Positions 26,584 through 38,339 of a stretch of 64,000 nt of DNA are shown here, in pieces (position 1 is the first letter of the stretch; each line of letters opens with the position of its first letter). A program made the translations under genes and the position numbers. The notes beneath the pieces are model-generated. The model was not told the DNA's origin, ran no database searches, and was given only the letters and a program-made list of their open reading frames with translations. Source of the DNA: Cyanoderma ruficeps (Eukaryota; Chordata; Aves; Passeriformes; Timaliidae); the NCBI GenBank assembly GCA_008694505.1, contig VZDJ01000090.1, positions 11,481,646 to 11,545,645 on the forward strand. Direction: 5' to 3'.

Positions 26584-26640
26584 CCTGCTGTGTCCTTGAG
26601 GAAATTCTGGAGGGATGCTGGAGAGCTGTTGTCATGCTGG
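26584..26640 (+). other. Exon-like segment (57 bp), unproven
   Basis: A run of T and C ends in 'gttttttccccag' at 26583, and a donor GTGAGT starts at 26641, leaving a 57-base body. Its length is a multiple of three. It is open in frame 0 (PAVSLRKFWRDAGELLSCW) and in frame 2 (CCVLEEILEGCWRAVVML). Both splice sites match the vertebrate consensus well. The peptide is not one I recognise, and no neighbouring exons are evident. It may be a small exon of an unannotated transcript or a chance pair. Confidence 0.25.
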
Positions 26641-28019
26641 GTGAGTCTCACTGCTGAGCACAGGGATTTTCACTCGTGCATCCGAGCCTCAGACCTGCCT
26701 CCTTGACCCACTTCTGTGACTTTGCTGCTCAATAAGAAATGATGTTGGGAGAAACAGAGTGGCTTTGGGCTGGGAGCCAGGAAAGGTGGGGAGATCCCTG
26801 TGTTTGGCCTGCTGGGGATTTGGCTGGGGTTTTGGGGTGTCTTTTAGTGAGCCTCCCTATTTAGCAACAGCAGTGTTTTCTTCATTCATGCCTTGTCCTA
26901 GGCTCAAATGGCCAGCATGTGGCCCAGGCTGTGGATCCCGTGCTAATTAGAATATAAAAGGTCCATTGTTTATTATAAAATAAGCAAGTACAGATAGAAA
27001 ATGCTATAGCTTGAGCTATCAATCACATCTGACTCACGTAAAGGTTACAAGTCCAATTCTACTTTCATCTGTATCAAGTGATGTTCTGCTATTGGTGCTA
27101 ATACATGCAAAAACAGGTATTAGGACAAGAAATCATTTAATGTGAGGTATTCATCTAATCTTGTTTCAGACTAGGTATTTCGACTGTGTCATCACTTGTA
27201 TTTAACAGTTGTCAAAACAGTCGAATATGGCAGAGGGGTTGTTTCTCAGCAGACTTTGCAGCCTGCCTGACTTCAGATAATAAATCCCTTCATAGCATAA
27301 AATATTTTTCTATGGAGAAACCAGTTATTAACTTTTGCCTTCCTCAAAGTTTTAATAATATGCTGCATACAGGAGATATCTGTGGTTTGGATAGGATAGA
27401 GATGAGAAGAAATATAGCAATTTATTTTTACATATTAGGCAATATGTCTGGATGAAGGGGGATGTGATAGAATTAAATATGTAGAGCTGCAGTGACAGCT
27501 AAAAAATGGAACATAGAAATATGGATGTATCTTTTGACTGTTGCTAGCTCTAGCCACCACAAATAATAGAGACTATAAAGCTGGCCCTGCTTCGTTTATT
27601 CATTATTTTCAATTAGCTCTAATTTCTTCCAGATATATGTGGCATTAGTCATTTTTGTATGGTGTGTATGTACGGTTTGCTTTATTCTTTTCAGATTATT
27701 TGCTATTCGTACTCGGGACTTGGTTTAGTAATCCCGATTATGCCATTTCCTCACTACATGACCAAAATGCACTGGCAGAAGAGCATTAAAGAAAGAAAGG
27801 AAATGCACTTAGACATCCTAAATTTCATAATCTTGTTAATATTGATCACTGTTTTAGGAGCCATGAACAGTTTTACAAATACTTGTTAATCTCCAAATTT
27901 TCGAGCCTTTAATATTCTGGTCTGGTAAATGAACACACATTAAGCTAGTGGCTTAATTTCTTTTTAAAGCCGTACTTAATTTTAAACTTTCTTTTCCCAT
28001 GCTACTGCATTTGATGGAA

Positions 28020-28773
28020 TTGCTGCTAGCCACAGGGGTTTGTGTTTGTCACAGACTATCATTTTCCACAGGAAGCCAGGGGCCTTTGGGTTCCTGAGGC
28101 TCTCTTGCTGCGTTGCTGTGCTTTGTTCCCGGGGTCTCTGCCATAGGCACGGCTTCACTCATCACTGCTGCCTCAGCTGCTTTTCTCTTTCCTCAGTGTG
28201 GCAGGAACTCGACTGAACTGGGTTTGCATGGCAAGGGTTTGGTAGCAGGGGGCTACAGGGGAGGCTTCTCTGAGAAGCTGCCAGAAGCCTCCCCCATGTC
28301 TGGTGGAGCCAATGCCACATGGCCCCAGGATGGACCTGCCATGGATCAGGGCTGAACCCATCAGTGGCAATAGTAATGCCTCTGTTACAACGTGTGTAAG
28401 AAGGGGGGGGGGGAAATTGTTGTGCAGAAGCAAATTGCAGCCAGAGAAATGTAGAGTGAGAACATGTGAGAGAAACATCTCTGCAGACACCAAGGTCAAG
28501 ACAGAAGGTGTTCCAGGCATCAGTACAGAGGTTCCCCTGCAGACCATGGTGATGCAGGTTGTTCCCCTGCAGCCCATGGAGGTCCACAGTGAAGCACATA
28601 TTCACCTGCAGCCCATGGAGCAGCCCAGGCCAGAGTGGGTGGATGCCCAAAGCAGGCGGTGACCCTTTGGCAAGGTATTTGCTGTATTTTCCCTGCCCTG
28701 CCCAGCTGAGGAGGGGAGTGATAGAGCAGCTTTAATGGGCACCAGGTGCCCATCCAGGATTCAAACCACCACA
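28020..28773 (+). mobile_element. LTR-type avian interspersed repeat
   Basis: The segment has the texture of an avian endogenous-retrovirus LTR family that I recall from passerine sequences: 'ctgaactgggtttgcatggc', 'aagggtttggtagcaggggg', 'gagccaatgccacatggccc', a cluster of CTGCAG(A/C)CCATGG units at 28,537-28,620, and a terminal 'tttaatgggcaccaggtgcc' followed by 'caaaccaccaca' at 28773. The 3' edge is fairly clear; the 5' edge is an estimate, and I found no target-site duplication. The family name is not certain. A run of 11 G lies at 28403-28413. The long open frames on both strands here (119 and 162 codons) belong to the repeat and are not genes. Confidence 0.68.
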
Positions 28774-29625
28774 TCAACTTAGTTCAAGAAATACATTTTT
28801 TGGCACTGGCAGTCACACTTATAGTCCTTGTGCCAACTGGCTGGTGCACAAAGCACGGAAAGCTCCTGACCCATACCTCCAGGCAGCTCTCATGACTGGT
28901 ATCAGCAAGTACCACAATCATACACAAGTCCTTATCTCCTTCTGCTTTCCACCATCTCCTAATTATTTGCTGATACATCTTCATTTAGAATGGTTCCTAA
29001 AATTAGCTTACACCACTATTGAGGCTGGTAACAGCAGCAGCTCTGGACTCTGTGCTTTGTGCATGAGCAGTAAGAGATGGTTGTTGGTTCAGGCAGAGCT
29101 TCTGTAACATCTGACATACAGCTTGTCTAGAAAACCCTAAGGAAGACCATTGTTCATCTATGGCTGGACACAGAAATGAGGAGATGCCATGGACCTACCT
29201 GGAGCCTCAGCTGTGAGTTTCTCATTTTTGGTACCAGACTTCCATTTTCTGCTTTCCTTGAATCCATGAAAGAAAGTTAAGAAATAATTGACATCTGTTT
29301 TGCACATCTCTTCACATGTGAATAATGGATCTAATGACTACCAAAAGAGACCTTGAGTGGAACAGGCAATAGAGAGGCACAAGCTCAAAATTTTGCAAAG
29401 ATTTTAACTGTCTAGCTCCTTGGGATGTTAGTTTTATTTGCGTGACTCCTAAATTTTAGGGTTGATTATTTTATATACAAGCTAAGCAGGATACATAATT
29501 ATTTAAGTCCTTTAACAACCTTTGGAAATGAAAATCATTTCGCTGCTATATCCCACAAACTTCAGAAGGAAAATACAGCTTTCTAATATCAGGCAATAAA
29601 ATTAAACTTTACCCTGGAAGAGACC
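28774..29625. other. Non-coding gap between two LTR-type repeats
   Basis: Unique AT-rich sequence. Nothing in it resembles a retroviral internal region, so the flanking LTR-type elements are separate insertions and not the two ends of one provirus. No gene was seen. Its last six bases (29620-29625, GAGACC) are the left copy of the target-site duplication of the following LTR. Confidence 0.65.
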
Positions 29626-30028
29626 TGTAGTAATAGGGAAAAAAGTTAGCCTGTCATTTCTTCTAAGTGCAGCTAACAATGAATCTGTAAGTTCCAACGT
29701 GAAGCTGTTTCGTGAATGAGAAGTTCCTTTAACACAACAGTCTATTCTGAGGGTGAAAAATAAGTGTACCTGTAATAACAAGGGATTTATCCCATGAGAA
29801 TCAGTTAAGAAAATATGTAAGCAATCCAAGAATAGATAGATTTGATGGACAAGTAAAATTTTACTAACCAATAGAATAATCAACAAGAAAGCTGTTAACC
29901 AATTAGAAGTTGCCCTCAAGGTTTGTAAAAACTATAAAAGACAGCATGTGGCCATAATAAAGAGTTTTCTGAGCCTTCTGAACTTTTACTGCGTCCCTCT
30001 GTGTGTTGTGACCGCCTCAACAGCAACA
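29626..30028 (+). mobile_element. Solo endogenous retrovirus LTR with 6-bp target duplication
   Basis: A 403-bp element begins TGTAG and ends CAACA and is flanked by a perfect direct repeat GAGACC at 29620-29625 and 30029-30034. Inside are CCAAT boxes at 29868-29872 and 29899-29903, a TATA box (actataaaag) at 29931-29940 and an AATAAA signal at 29956-29961, in the order expected of a plus-orientation LTR. TGT...ACA ends and a 6-bp duplication are typical of class II (ERVK, beta-like) avian retroviruses, where polyadenylation signal and TATA box also lie close together. No gag, pol or env sequence adjoins it, so recombination between two LTRs probably removed the provirus. Confidence 0.9.
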
Positions 30029-33000
30029 GAGACCTCTTTGGCTATTTCTACAACTTTTCATGATGTCTTAGAAATGTCTGATATATGCAAGCATAATAAA
30101 CCTCCTGCAGGGTCCCAGCTCACTGAGACAAATGGCTCCATCTCTAAATGGTCCATGCAAGTGGTTTTCTATACTTGAGGGGCAAATTGTATGATTAGGC
30201 AATTAATAGTAAAACTTTGCTCTTCTCCAATGGAGTGCAGCAATATTCAGCTGAATGTATTGCTCGTTTGTTCCATGTAGTTAATTTTTCCTTCTTAAAC
30301 AGTCAGCACTGGTTGAGTAATCATTTTTTCATATGAGAAAAACAGATCTGATTGCAGAGTTACCCCTTCCTGTAGCCCCGTAGTGAAAACATCTCCCATT
30401 CATTGCTCCTTTTGAACCTACCTGTAGAGGAGTCATCAGCGGCAAGACACTTGCAATTACCTCTTCTTGTTCAGAGAAGGCAATTAAGCATGTGATTCTT
30501 CATCTTGTAAAGTGATGCTTTGTCTTAATGGGCCGTTTTGCAAACAAATTCCTATGATCCATCGAGCAGACAAGTTCACATGGTGCAGTCTCATGCTAAT
30601 ACTGCTGCAGCAATAGGTGGTAAATAGGGCAAAGGGATATATATGGGCGGTAGCAGTCTTTTCATAAGGGCACATCATGTTACTGAGGGAGAAAATATTA
30701 GCACTGGAGAAAAAAAGGTAGTCTTCCATTTCTCACTGAATTACTGATTCCAGAAAAAAATAATTCACTGTCTCAGTCTTTCCAGCATCATCACTTTTGA
30801 TAATATGGGCCTGTCTGTAAGAAGCAGTAGAACTTGCCTAAATAGACTATGATTTTGGCAAGCCATTTCTTCTCTTTAGAAAGGATTATGTGTATTTGCT
30901 GACTTATTTTGGCAGAGATACTTGATTATTTTACTTTGTTAGATAGTATTTACAGATGGCTTTTTGAGTCTATTTGGTTTGTGAGTTTAATGAAAGGAAT
31001 AAATTATCTGGAGGTGGATGTTTATTCTGTCATCATTCTTCATTAATAAAGCAACATCTAAAGAAAGGAGTGAGGATGGACCTTAGTATGGCAGCATTTG
31101 ATCTGGTCCTGCGAGGTATTGCCTGCTTAGGCTATCTAGCTTGGGTTTCTCTCACAAGAAGAACCCCTGCCCAGTGCCTCCCAGCCTTTAGGGGTGGCTG
31201 CTTCTGATCAATTAAAAAGTATGTTTTAGTCATGATTAAAGAGTCAGTCAGAAAACCAGTCTTTTCAATTTATAAGAACTGGAGATATACCTGCATAAAG
31301 CCTGCAGACAACTTAGGATTTGAATCTATAGGAACATTCCTTATGCTATTTCTGTTGATAGATGATTTTTGTATAGGAACTTTTTAACTTATAGAGGATT
31401 GGGTTTCAGTTTTGAATCTTTTTTTTCAGCCAGCTTTAAACACTGGCACTTCTAACACATTTATCTTCTTAATATGAGGCTTCTCACTCCACCTCCTTTT
31501 CTCTAGAAGATATTCCAACATGCCTGACTACATTATTGGGACTCATGAATGGTGTCAGTGAACATGGGCAGCTCTGGTATATGGGGAAATAAAAGGGATG
31601 TGGTTGAACACCCCTTTCCCAGGAGTTTAGAGGAGAGGGATAGCCTGAAGCTGGGAGAAGGCAGCACATGTATATGCACACCCATTGCTTTTCCTGGGTT
31701 CTCTATAGTCCCTCTGTCACTTTTAGGGACACGAACATGGAAGAGTTGGATGTGAGGACAGAAAGGCAGAACAGACGTGAGGGGTGGTGGGAGAGGCTGA
31801 GGTACGCTGTAAACCACTGTGCACTTTGGATGCTGTCATGGTCAGTGACTACACTCCTGAAGGTGAATGCCAGCTGCCAAAAAATCCAGACTTGGCCCAG
31901 ATGTCTCCAGATGTTTTGTATCTCCCCAGTAAGTGCCAAGGGCACTTGGTCCACTTAAATAGTGGAGCAAGGCTGAGAAAGCCTTCCTCAGGCAGGCAGC
32001 CTAGAGCAGGAGCATTGCTACAGAGAAGCACTTGGCCATTCCTTACATCCAAGATGTCAGGGGCCATCAGTGGGAGCTGTACAGCAGAGCAGGGCTTTGT
32101 TTGCCCACAGCAGCCCCGTGGGGCTCACACACAGGATTCGGGCCATTGCTGCCCCAAGCAACATGTGCCAGGAATGATGTGCAGAAGCAGCTACTTCACA
32201 CTGTCACTTCCCCCAGGGAATTAAGATTCCCCTTGGACCAAAGTTATCCCATGGCATGGGAGGGGTATCTGGCAGTTCATGAAGGAAACAAAAAGGGATT
32301 CTCCTGAGACAGCTCCTGCATATTGTATTGTCTCTTCTTCAGAGATGTATTTGTGTCACTGGTTGCTGATATATCCTGGATAGAAAGATCAAAGGCGAAA
32401 GGGGAGTGCAGGAGGAGACAGGTCCTGTAATGAAATTTAGACAGTGGTATTACCCTATCCTTCCCTTGGCCATGAAAATAGCTGTTTACAATTTACTTTG
32501 AGTATTTTGAGTGAAAACTGCATGGGATTATGTGTAATCCACAATGATTAGCCACTGCTGCAGGCATAGGCTAAAATTACATGGCGTAATTTTCTGAAGT
32601 GACAGTCGGTGGTTTCTTCTTAAAATACAAGGTAGGGTCTGGGTTTTTAGAGGGAAAGTGTTCAATGCTGTCTGAAAAACAAAACCATCTGAGCAGTTCT
32701 GTGTGTTGCAGATGGCAAATCAGAGATCTAAACTCTCAGGTAATTTAGAAAATATGGACCAAAATATAAAAACATTTATTCTTCATCATTTTATTTCCAG
32801 GGTTAATTCTCTTGAGATTACCACTAGCATATATGTTGTCAGTCTTTCAATTTCATTCCTGTTGCTGTGGGTACCTAAGCAATGGGAGCGTTGTAAGACC
32901 TCAAATTCTTGTAGTGCAAAGAAAATCCCAGCTTTTTTTATAAGATTTATTTGTTCTGGCTGAATTCAGAGAAAAATCATAGCCTTTGGTTTCAAAGTTT

Positions 33001-33030
33001 GGTTACATGGTGACTTTTGGCAGTCTTTTT
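30029..33030. other. Non-coding stretch, no gene seen
   Basis: Unique sequence. The 146-codon plus-strand frame at 31784-32224 and overlapping minus-strand frames have no recognisable domain and no splice support. No repeat family was recognised beyond the flanking elements. Confidence 0.65.
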
Positions 33031-33135
33031 CACAGAATCAGTCGCAGAACCAATTAGGTTGGAAAAGATCTCTGAGAATGAGTCCAACCTTTGGCTGAGC
33101 ACGATCTTGAAGTAGATCATGGCTCTAAATTTTTC
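33031..33135 (-). mobile_element. CR1 LINE 3' tail fragment
   Basis: A short, worn minus-orientation CR1 3' end: 'cacagaatcagtcgcagaac', 'ggttggaaaagatctctgag' and 'gagtccaacctttggctgag' match CR1 end segments in order, followed by a degraded match ending near 33135. It is immediately followed by a local duplication containing 'tctagattt' at about 33,134 and 33,169. Confidence 0.85.
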
Positions 33136-36100
33136 TAGATTTTTCTTGATATATATTTTTTTTCAAATCTAGATTTTCTTGTATATCACAAATCAAAACC
33201 TAAGTGAAGTGTAGCAAGACTTCAAAAATATTCGTTTTTCCAGATGTGACACTTGAGCACAAGATGTTCAAAGGAAAAGCTTTTGGCTTTCTACCAAAAT
33301 ATCAATGACATTTGTGATGAATTAAAATAAATTTTGTTAGTTGCCAAAAACTAAATGGGAAAAAGAAAGCATTTGCAGCTATAGAAAATTATTCTGACTC
33401 CTTTCATTATACTGGATGATAAGGTCCAGATTCCCTACTCAGACTGTTGCAGATCCATAATAATTCTTCCAAAATCAATACCTAGCTCAAATTTACATAT
33501 TTACAGGCAAGTAAATGGAACATTGCTCAGGTAATTTCTGCAACTTTGACAAAGATTCCAGTTTTCTCAAATGAATCACCTCAGTTTAAACTTTTAAAAT
33601 GTTTACATAGGTCTTAAAATGTATATTTATATTTTCATTATTTCAAATTAAAAGTACAGAGCATTCTGTTTGTGGAAAATAAAGCCATGGTTAAATTGAT
33701 ACTGGTTACATCCTGTTAAAATATTTTCTGAAATGTAATAATAAGTGGAACTATATACTTAAGTAAAAGCTGCTTATGTAGAGTTACACAATATATAATA
33801 TACTGTGAATTAAATTTTAACAGCCTGGTTGCACGCATTGAGCATTAGGAGTAGTAACCAACAAGTAGGCAGACCTTAAAATGGTAGTAATGAAATTTCA
33901 TTTTGTATTAATCTCCGAAAGAACAACCTGCTAGTTAAAAACAGAATACTGGATGTCTGTCCCCTTAAAATCCTTACCATGATTCCTAGAAAATGTGAGT
34001 TATTTGCTTCAAATACCCACATTAATACTTTCCCAAACTCCCCTGGCCCAGCAGGATACACCTTGAGCTCACCTGCTGGGATGAAAGCTAACATCTGAAA
34101 TTCCCCTAAACTGTGTCACTCGGCCAAAGTGCAGGTCGTGTGTCCATGTCAGTGTTCCCTGGGGCCCGTCCTTCCCGGCAGAATCCCCGCGGGGTGCCTG
34201 ACCTTTGGGAGCAGCAGGACACAGCTACCTGGGGGCCCTGTGACAATGCCCTTGTCCAAGTGCTTCCCCTTAGAGATAACAAAAATCAGAGAGGTTGGCT
34301 GCTGGAGGTACTGATGGAGAACCGCATCCTTCTGAAATGCGACAGTAACAGGCTCTGAATGAGCTAGGCAGTAAAAATGTCACTTATTTGCCTTCTAAAA
34401 AATTTAGGTGGTTTGATTTTTTTTTCCCAACAGGATGCATTTGGAGTCCACCAAGAAGAGTACACAAAGCTAACTTGTTGGCCCTTGTGCTCTTGTCTAT
34501 TTGGCCGAAAATGATTTAGCAAATTTGATCTGAATTTGTACTTTTGATTTGAATAAATTTCTGACTATATTGTGCTAATACCTATTTCTCTTGCTAATAC
34601 TGAATAAGAAAAGAATTTTATTTATGCATCAAATTTCATGAAGCAGGAGTGTAGAGTATGCTCTGGGATTAAATTATTAAATATAATATATAATATAAGT
34701 GACAGAACTAGCAGAGTATATTTATATATAGTATTTATTGTATACTAAACAAGAAAAAAAGCACTTCAGCCATTATTAATACAGAGAATAAAATCAGAAA
34801 GCAGAAGGGACACAAGACTAGGTTTTTAAATATTGGTTTAAATTAATGATTAAATGCCCAAATATATGTAGGATATGTTATGGTAGGAGAAGAAACCAAG
34901 TGATGACAAATCAGTAGCTGATGTAGTTTTAAGACTTAGAACCTGTGGCTCCTGGCTCCCAAAACTTATCTTTGGAAGAAACAAGTAGGGCTCTTCAGTG
35001 AAGCTGTGCTGGTTTCACAGGGTCCTACTGGCTCGAGGCTTACTGAAAATGTTTCCTGCTTCGGTGCCATTAGGGTGCCTGTTACTCTTAATTACATTTC
35101 CAGACCACTTTGGTGTTTTGCAGAAATTTAAGAATAAAAAACAAATACCTCATCTTTTGGGGGTTTTTCCACTTGATTTTTTTAATAGAAACCAAAAGAG
35201 CCTGCTTTTCAGTTTTAGCTATGGAAGAAACAACTTCTCTGAGGGACAAAACAGGATAGCATGAGAAATGGCATGTTTTAGTATTTGTGTGTTTTACACT
35301 AGATGAAGATGACAGATATCACCTGTTTTCATTTAGAAGCTTCTTTTAGTTAGAGCTGCCCTTCTTTCAGCGTGGGCTTTACCCTTATGCAGCAACTTAC
35401 TGAGTAAAATTAATTAATTTAAAAGATACAGTTTGTATTAAGGCCACAGATGAGTTTTGAATCTGAATCTTCAACGAGTCTTTGACCTGAGAAATCTATC
35501 TCTTTCTTCTCCTTTATATTCAATCCAGTGTTCATTCCATTTACCTCACTGCCTCATTCAGATACTGAAACACATATTGTTCTTGTTTACCTTGGACCGT
35601 GATTTCTGTACCTCTGCAGGGTTTTTTTTCCCCACCCAGCAAGGAAACAAAAGACAGCGTGTGCTTTTAAAGACAGGAAAGTAGCTTCAAATATCCTGAT
35701 GGAAGAGCTGTGAGATTTATTTATTTTTTTAAAAAAGGTATCATTTTCTTGAAGACTTTTAAAATTTGTGCCTTTGTGAAATGTTTATTTTAGAGTCCCT
35801 TTCTGAGTCTGGAAGTGAAGCTTCTTCTAACAACATAAGCAGGACTTCCTTTTCTCCTCTCATCCCCCTGCCTTCTCGGGGCCTTAAAAAGAGCATTTTT
35901 CCTGTAGAATAAATAACTTCACCAAAATAGAAATATAAACCCACTGTAGAACTCCGTCTGTTTATAGCTGAAACCCAACTGTTATTTTGCAGCTGGTCTC
36001 TGTAGTTTATGTTGAAGCTCACAGAAAGTTGTCAGCTTCTCTGAGATCTTTGTTTTACATGTTACTTCTTTTAGAATGAGAAATCAGTCTTCATCCTGAC

Positions 36101-38339
36101 CTTTCTTAATGCTAAGTTCTACAAGCAGTAGGTACAGGAAGGCTCAATATTTTGTGAAATACTTAAAATGTGTTCGCCATGTTCACTTTCCTAATTGGAG
36201 GTTGTACAGGGTGTGTCAGGGATGAATGCAGCTCTGGCAGTCATCGAGGTAAGTAAAGGAAGGTGATGAAGCAGAGGAAGGTGACCAATGTGAATGTGTG
36301 CTAAAATAATACAGACAAAGAAAAGGCTCCATGTAATTATTATTATTCCTGCTCTACTAAGCTATGCTGCTTTGCTCTTTTTGCATTTTTGAAGTGGGGT
36401 AAGAGAGACAGAGACAAGATTTACAAATTAATCTGTGCGGGACCTTTTGTGGGTGAGTTCAGGACAAAGCTAGCATCTTCGTTTTGTAACAGACTGTAGT
36501 TTCTAAGCTAGAGGTCATGGTCATAAAAGGTTCATGATCCTGGAGATGATGTTATGTGCCCAGAAGCATGAATAAGAAATGTATTTACAGAGCAAAATTT
36601 TTTGGAAGCAGCCCTCTCTTTTTGCCAGAGCTACTTTTAGGTTCCTGACCACAAGAAAGCAAAGTGTGGAGACAACTGGAAAATTATGTTGCTGTTCCAG
36701 TTCAGGTGGTGTTTTCAGAATATACAAGACCTAACAAGATTAGAGTAGTTTTGCCCTTTAATTTGAACAGATGCAAGTTCAAGTTACTAGTAGATCTACA
36801 TCATCACTCTGGTTCAACCCTGAGTCATGGGATTATTTCATTCTGCTATACTCATTTTTGATGAAACACTTTGCTCCTTTTTTTTGTTTTGTGAGGGTGG
36901 GTTAAACAAATGCTAATTCCTCAGTGAAATATTTCTCCCCTGTTGAAACTTGAATGGGATATTACAGAGTGCAAGATCAGAAACCACCCTTCACGCAATA
37001 GCTGTGCCAGAAATGGCTCACCAGGAAAGCAGATTGCTGAGGGGTGGGTAAAGTGAATGAGAGGGGCAAGGTGGGGCTTTTCCAGAGGTACTTATATTTT
37101 GATATTTCTTGTCCTTGTCTGATAAAAATCTTAACTTTTTTTTTCACTGAATCAAGTTGGATGTCACATATTTCTAAGTTGTTAAAATTCCCAGCTCTTG
37201 CTCAAGCACCCTGTCATTTCTGCTTTTCATTAAGGTTGTTTGACTATTTCATGCCGTGGAAAAAGAGGTTATTCACATCACAGCTTTCCTGGTTGTGAGG
37301 AGCAGATGGGACTGTATCTACCTGACTGCTAGAGCAAGTCCAGGACCAGGTCATGACTCTGGATTTTTACAGGAACCCACATGTTCAGGTTCCTACAAGG
37401 CCAAACGGGTAGGAGTGCAGAAACACAGCACCTACCTCACCCCACTGAGAAGGAGGCCCAGGGCATTTGCAAATTGTGAATCACCTGTGCAGCTCCAGAG
37501 TGCAGCTGCTACAGCATCATAGGAAAGCACTAAACTGCAGCTGGAAAATGAGGGGAAGGGACAAACTCAGTGTAGAAAGAAATGCTAAGTTAGTTGAAGT
37601 GTACAAAGAGGATTTTAATAGAGCCTTCTAAGATTTTCTTGTAACTGCTACCCTTTAATGAAGAGAAGCATTTTTCCCAGGATGGGGAACAAGATGCAGC
37701 TATGTGTATAGTCAAAGTAGGCTTGACCGTGGTTGCTAATGCAAATGGACAATGGATTTTTTTTTTTAAAGGCACTATATTTAAATCAGAGTTTAAAGTA
37801 CGAAGAAAAACGTCATTCTTGCCCACCGCTGAGCTTCCCTTTGCATTTTAACTACATTTATATCTATTTTGCTTTCTCTCCTAGAAATTCAATTCTCCCC
37901 AGAGCAGACTATGTAGTTATAAGAGTAAGACTCCACTACTCTTGGAAAAATCTGCATACCTTTGTGCTTACATTCCACTGCTTTTGCGTCTGAGCTGAGC
38001 CCCTGACAACTGAAAATATTTAAAGAAGAAAAACTAAACCCTAATGAATGTGAAAGGTATCTGCACAAAACCACAAGCCTTCCTTTTTTCTGCCTCAATC
38101 GAAGTACATTAGTAGGCTTGTGTAGGCTATAAAAGTAAACACGGCTACTCATTTCTTCTATGTTGCTGTACACCAATTTTGAAGATCTTTGGTACTGTTT
38201 TTGTGTCCTGATTCTTTACCTAATAAAGACTCCTAAGTAAAATTTCTGTTTATGTCTAAGCTCAGCAGCTACGTGGTCACATTTCTCTATCATTTTTCCG
38301 GTGAATTTTCCATTCCTTCTCCTTTACTTGGAATAAAAT
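33136..38339. other. AT-rich non-coding stretch, no gene seen
   Basis: Among the most AT-rich parts of the window, with TA-rich runs near 33,600-33,830 and 34,670-34,760. It begins with the local duplication noted after the CR1 tail. A donor-like GAG|GTAAGT at 36250 has no good acceptor upstream. No coding frame is convincing, and no RNA gene or further repeat family was recognised. Confidence 0.65.

Larger units (their letters stand above)
22489..28019. other. Non-coding stretch, one exon-like segment
   Basis: Unique sequence. AT-rich patch at 23,265-23,330 (TA and T runs); A-rich homopolymer with one undetermined base at 24782-24805; exon-like segment at 26584-26640 (both listed separately). 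The stretch 25,880-26,150 has the mixed-motif texture of regulatory DNA, but I cannot test conservation. The 142-codon minus-strand frame at 24109-24537 has no recognisable domain. Confidence 0.6.

Noticed and set aside
27659..27889. Hydrophobic 76-codon frame resembling a membrane protein
   Set aside because: Hydrophobicity follows from T-rich DNA (TTT, ATT and CTT codons). No acceptor or donor and no family resemblance.
28162..28650. 162-codon minus-strand open frame
   Set aside because: Lies wholly within the LTR-type repeat at about 28,020-28,773. Its repeated HGLQGN-like units are the antisense of the CTGCAG-CCATGG mini-repeat.
28755..28765. tRNA B-box-like string on the minus strand (reverse complement of ggattcaaacc)
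   Set aside because: It falls in the end of the LTR-type repeat, and no A box or cloverleaf can be formed around it.
28020..30028. The two neighbouring LTR-type elements as ends of one provirus
   Set aside because: They differ in sequence, the right-hand one has its own 6-bp target-site duplication on both sides, and the 850 bp between them shows no retroviral coding sequence.
31784..32224. 146-codon plus-strand open frame
   Set aside because: Overlapping frames on both strands, no recognisable domain, no splice or promoter context.
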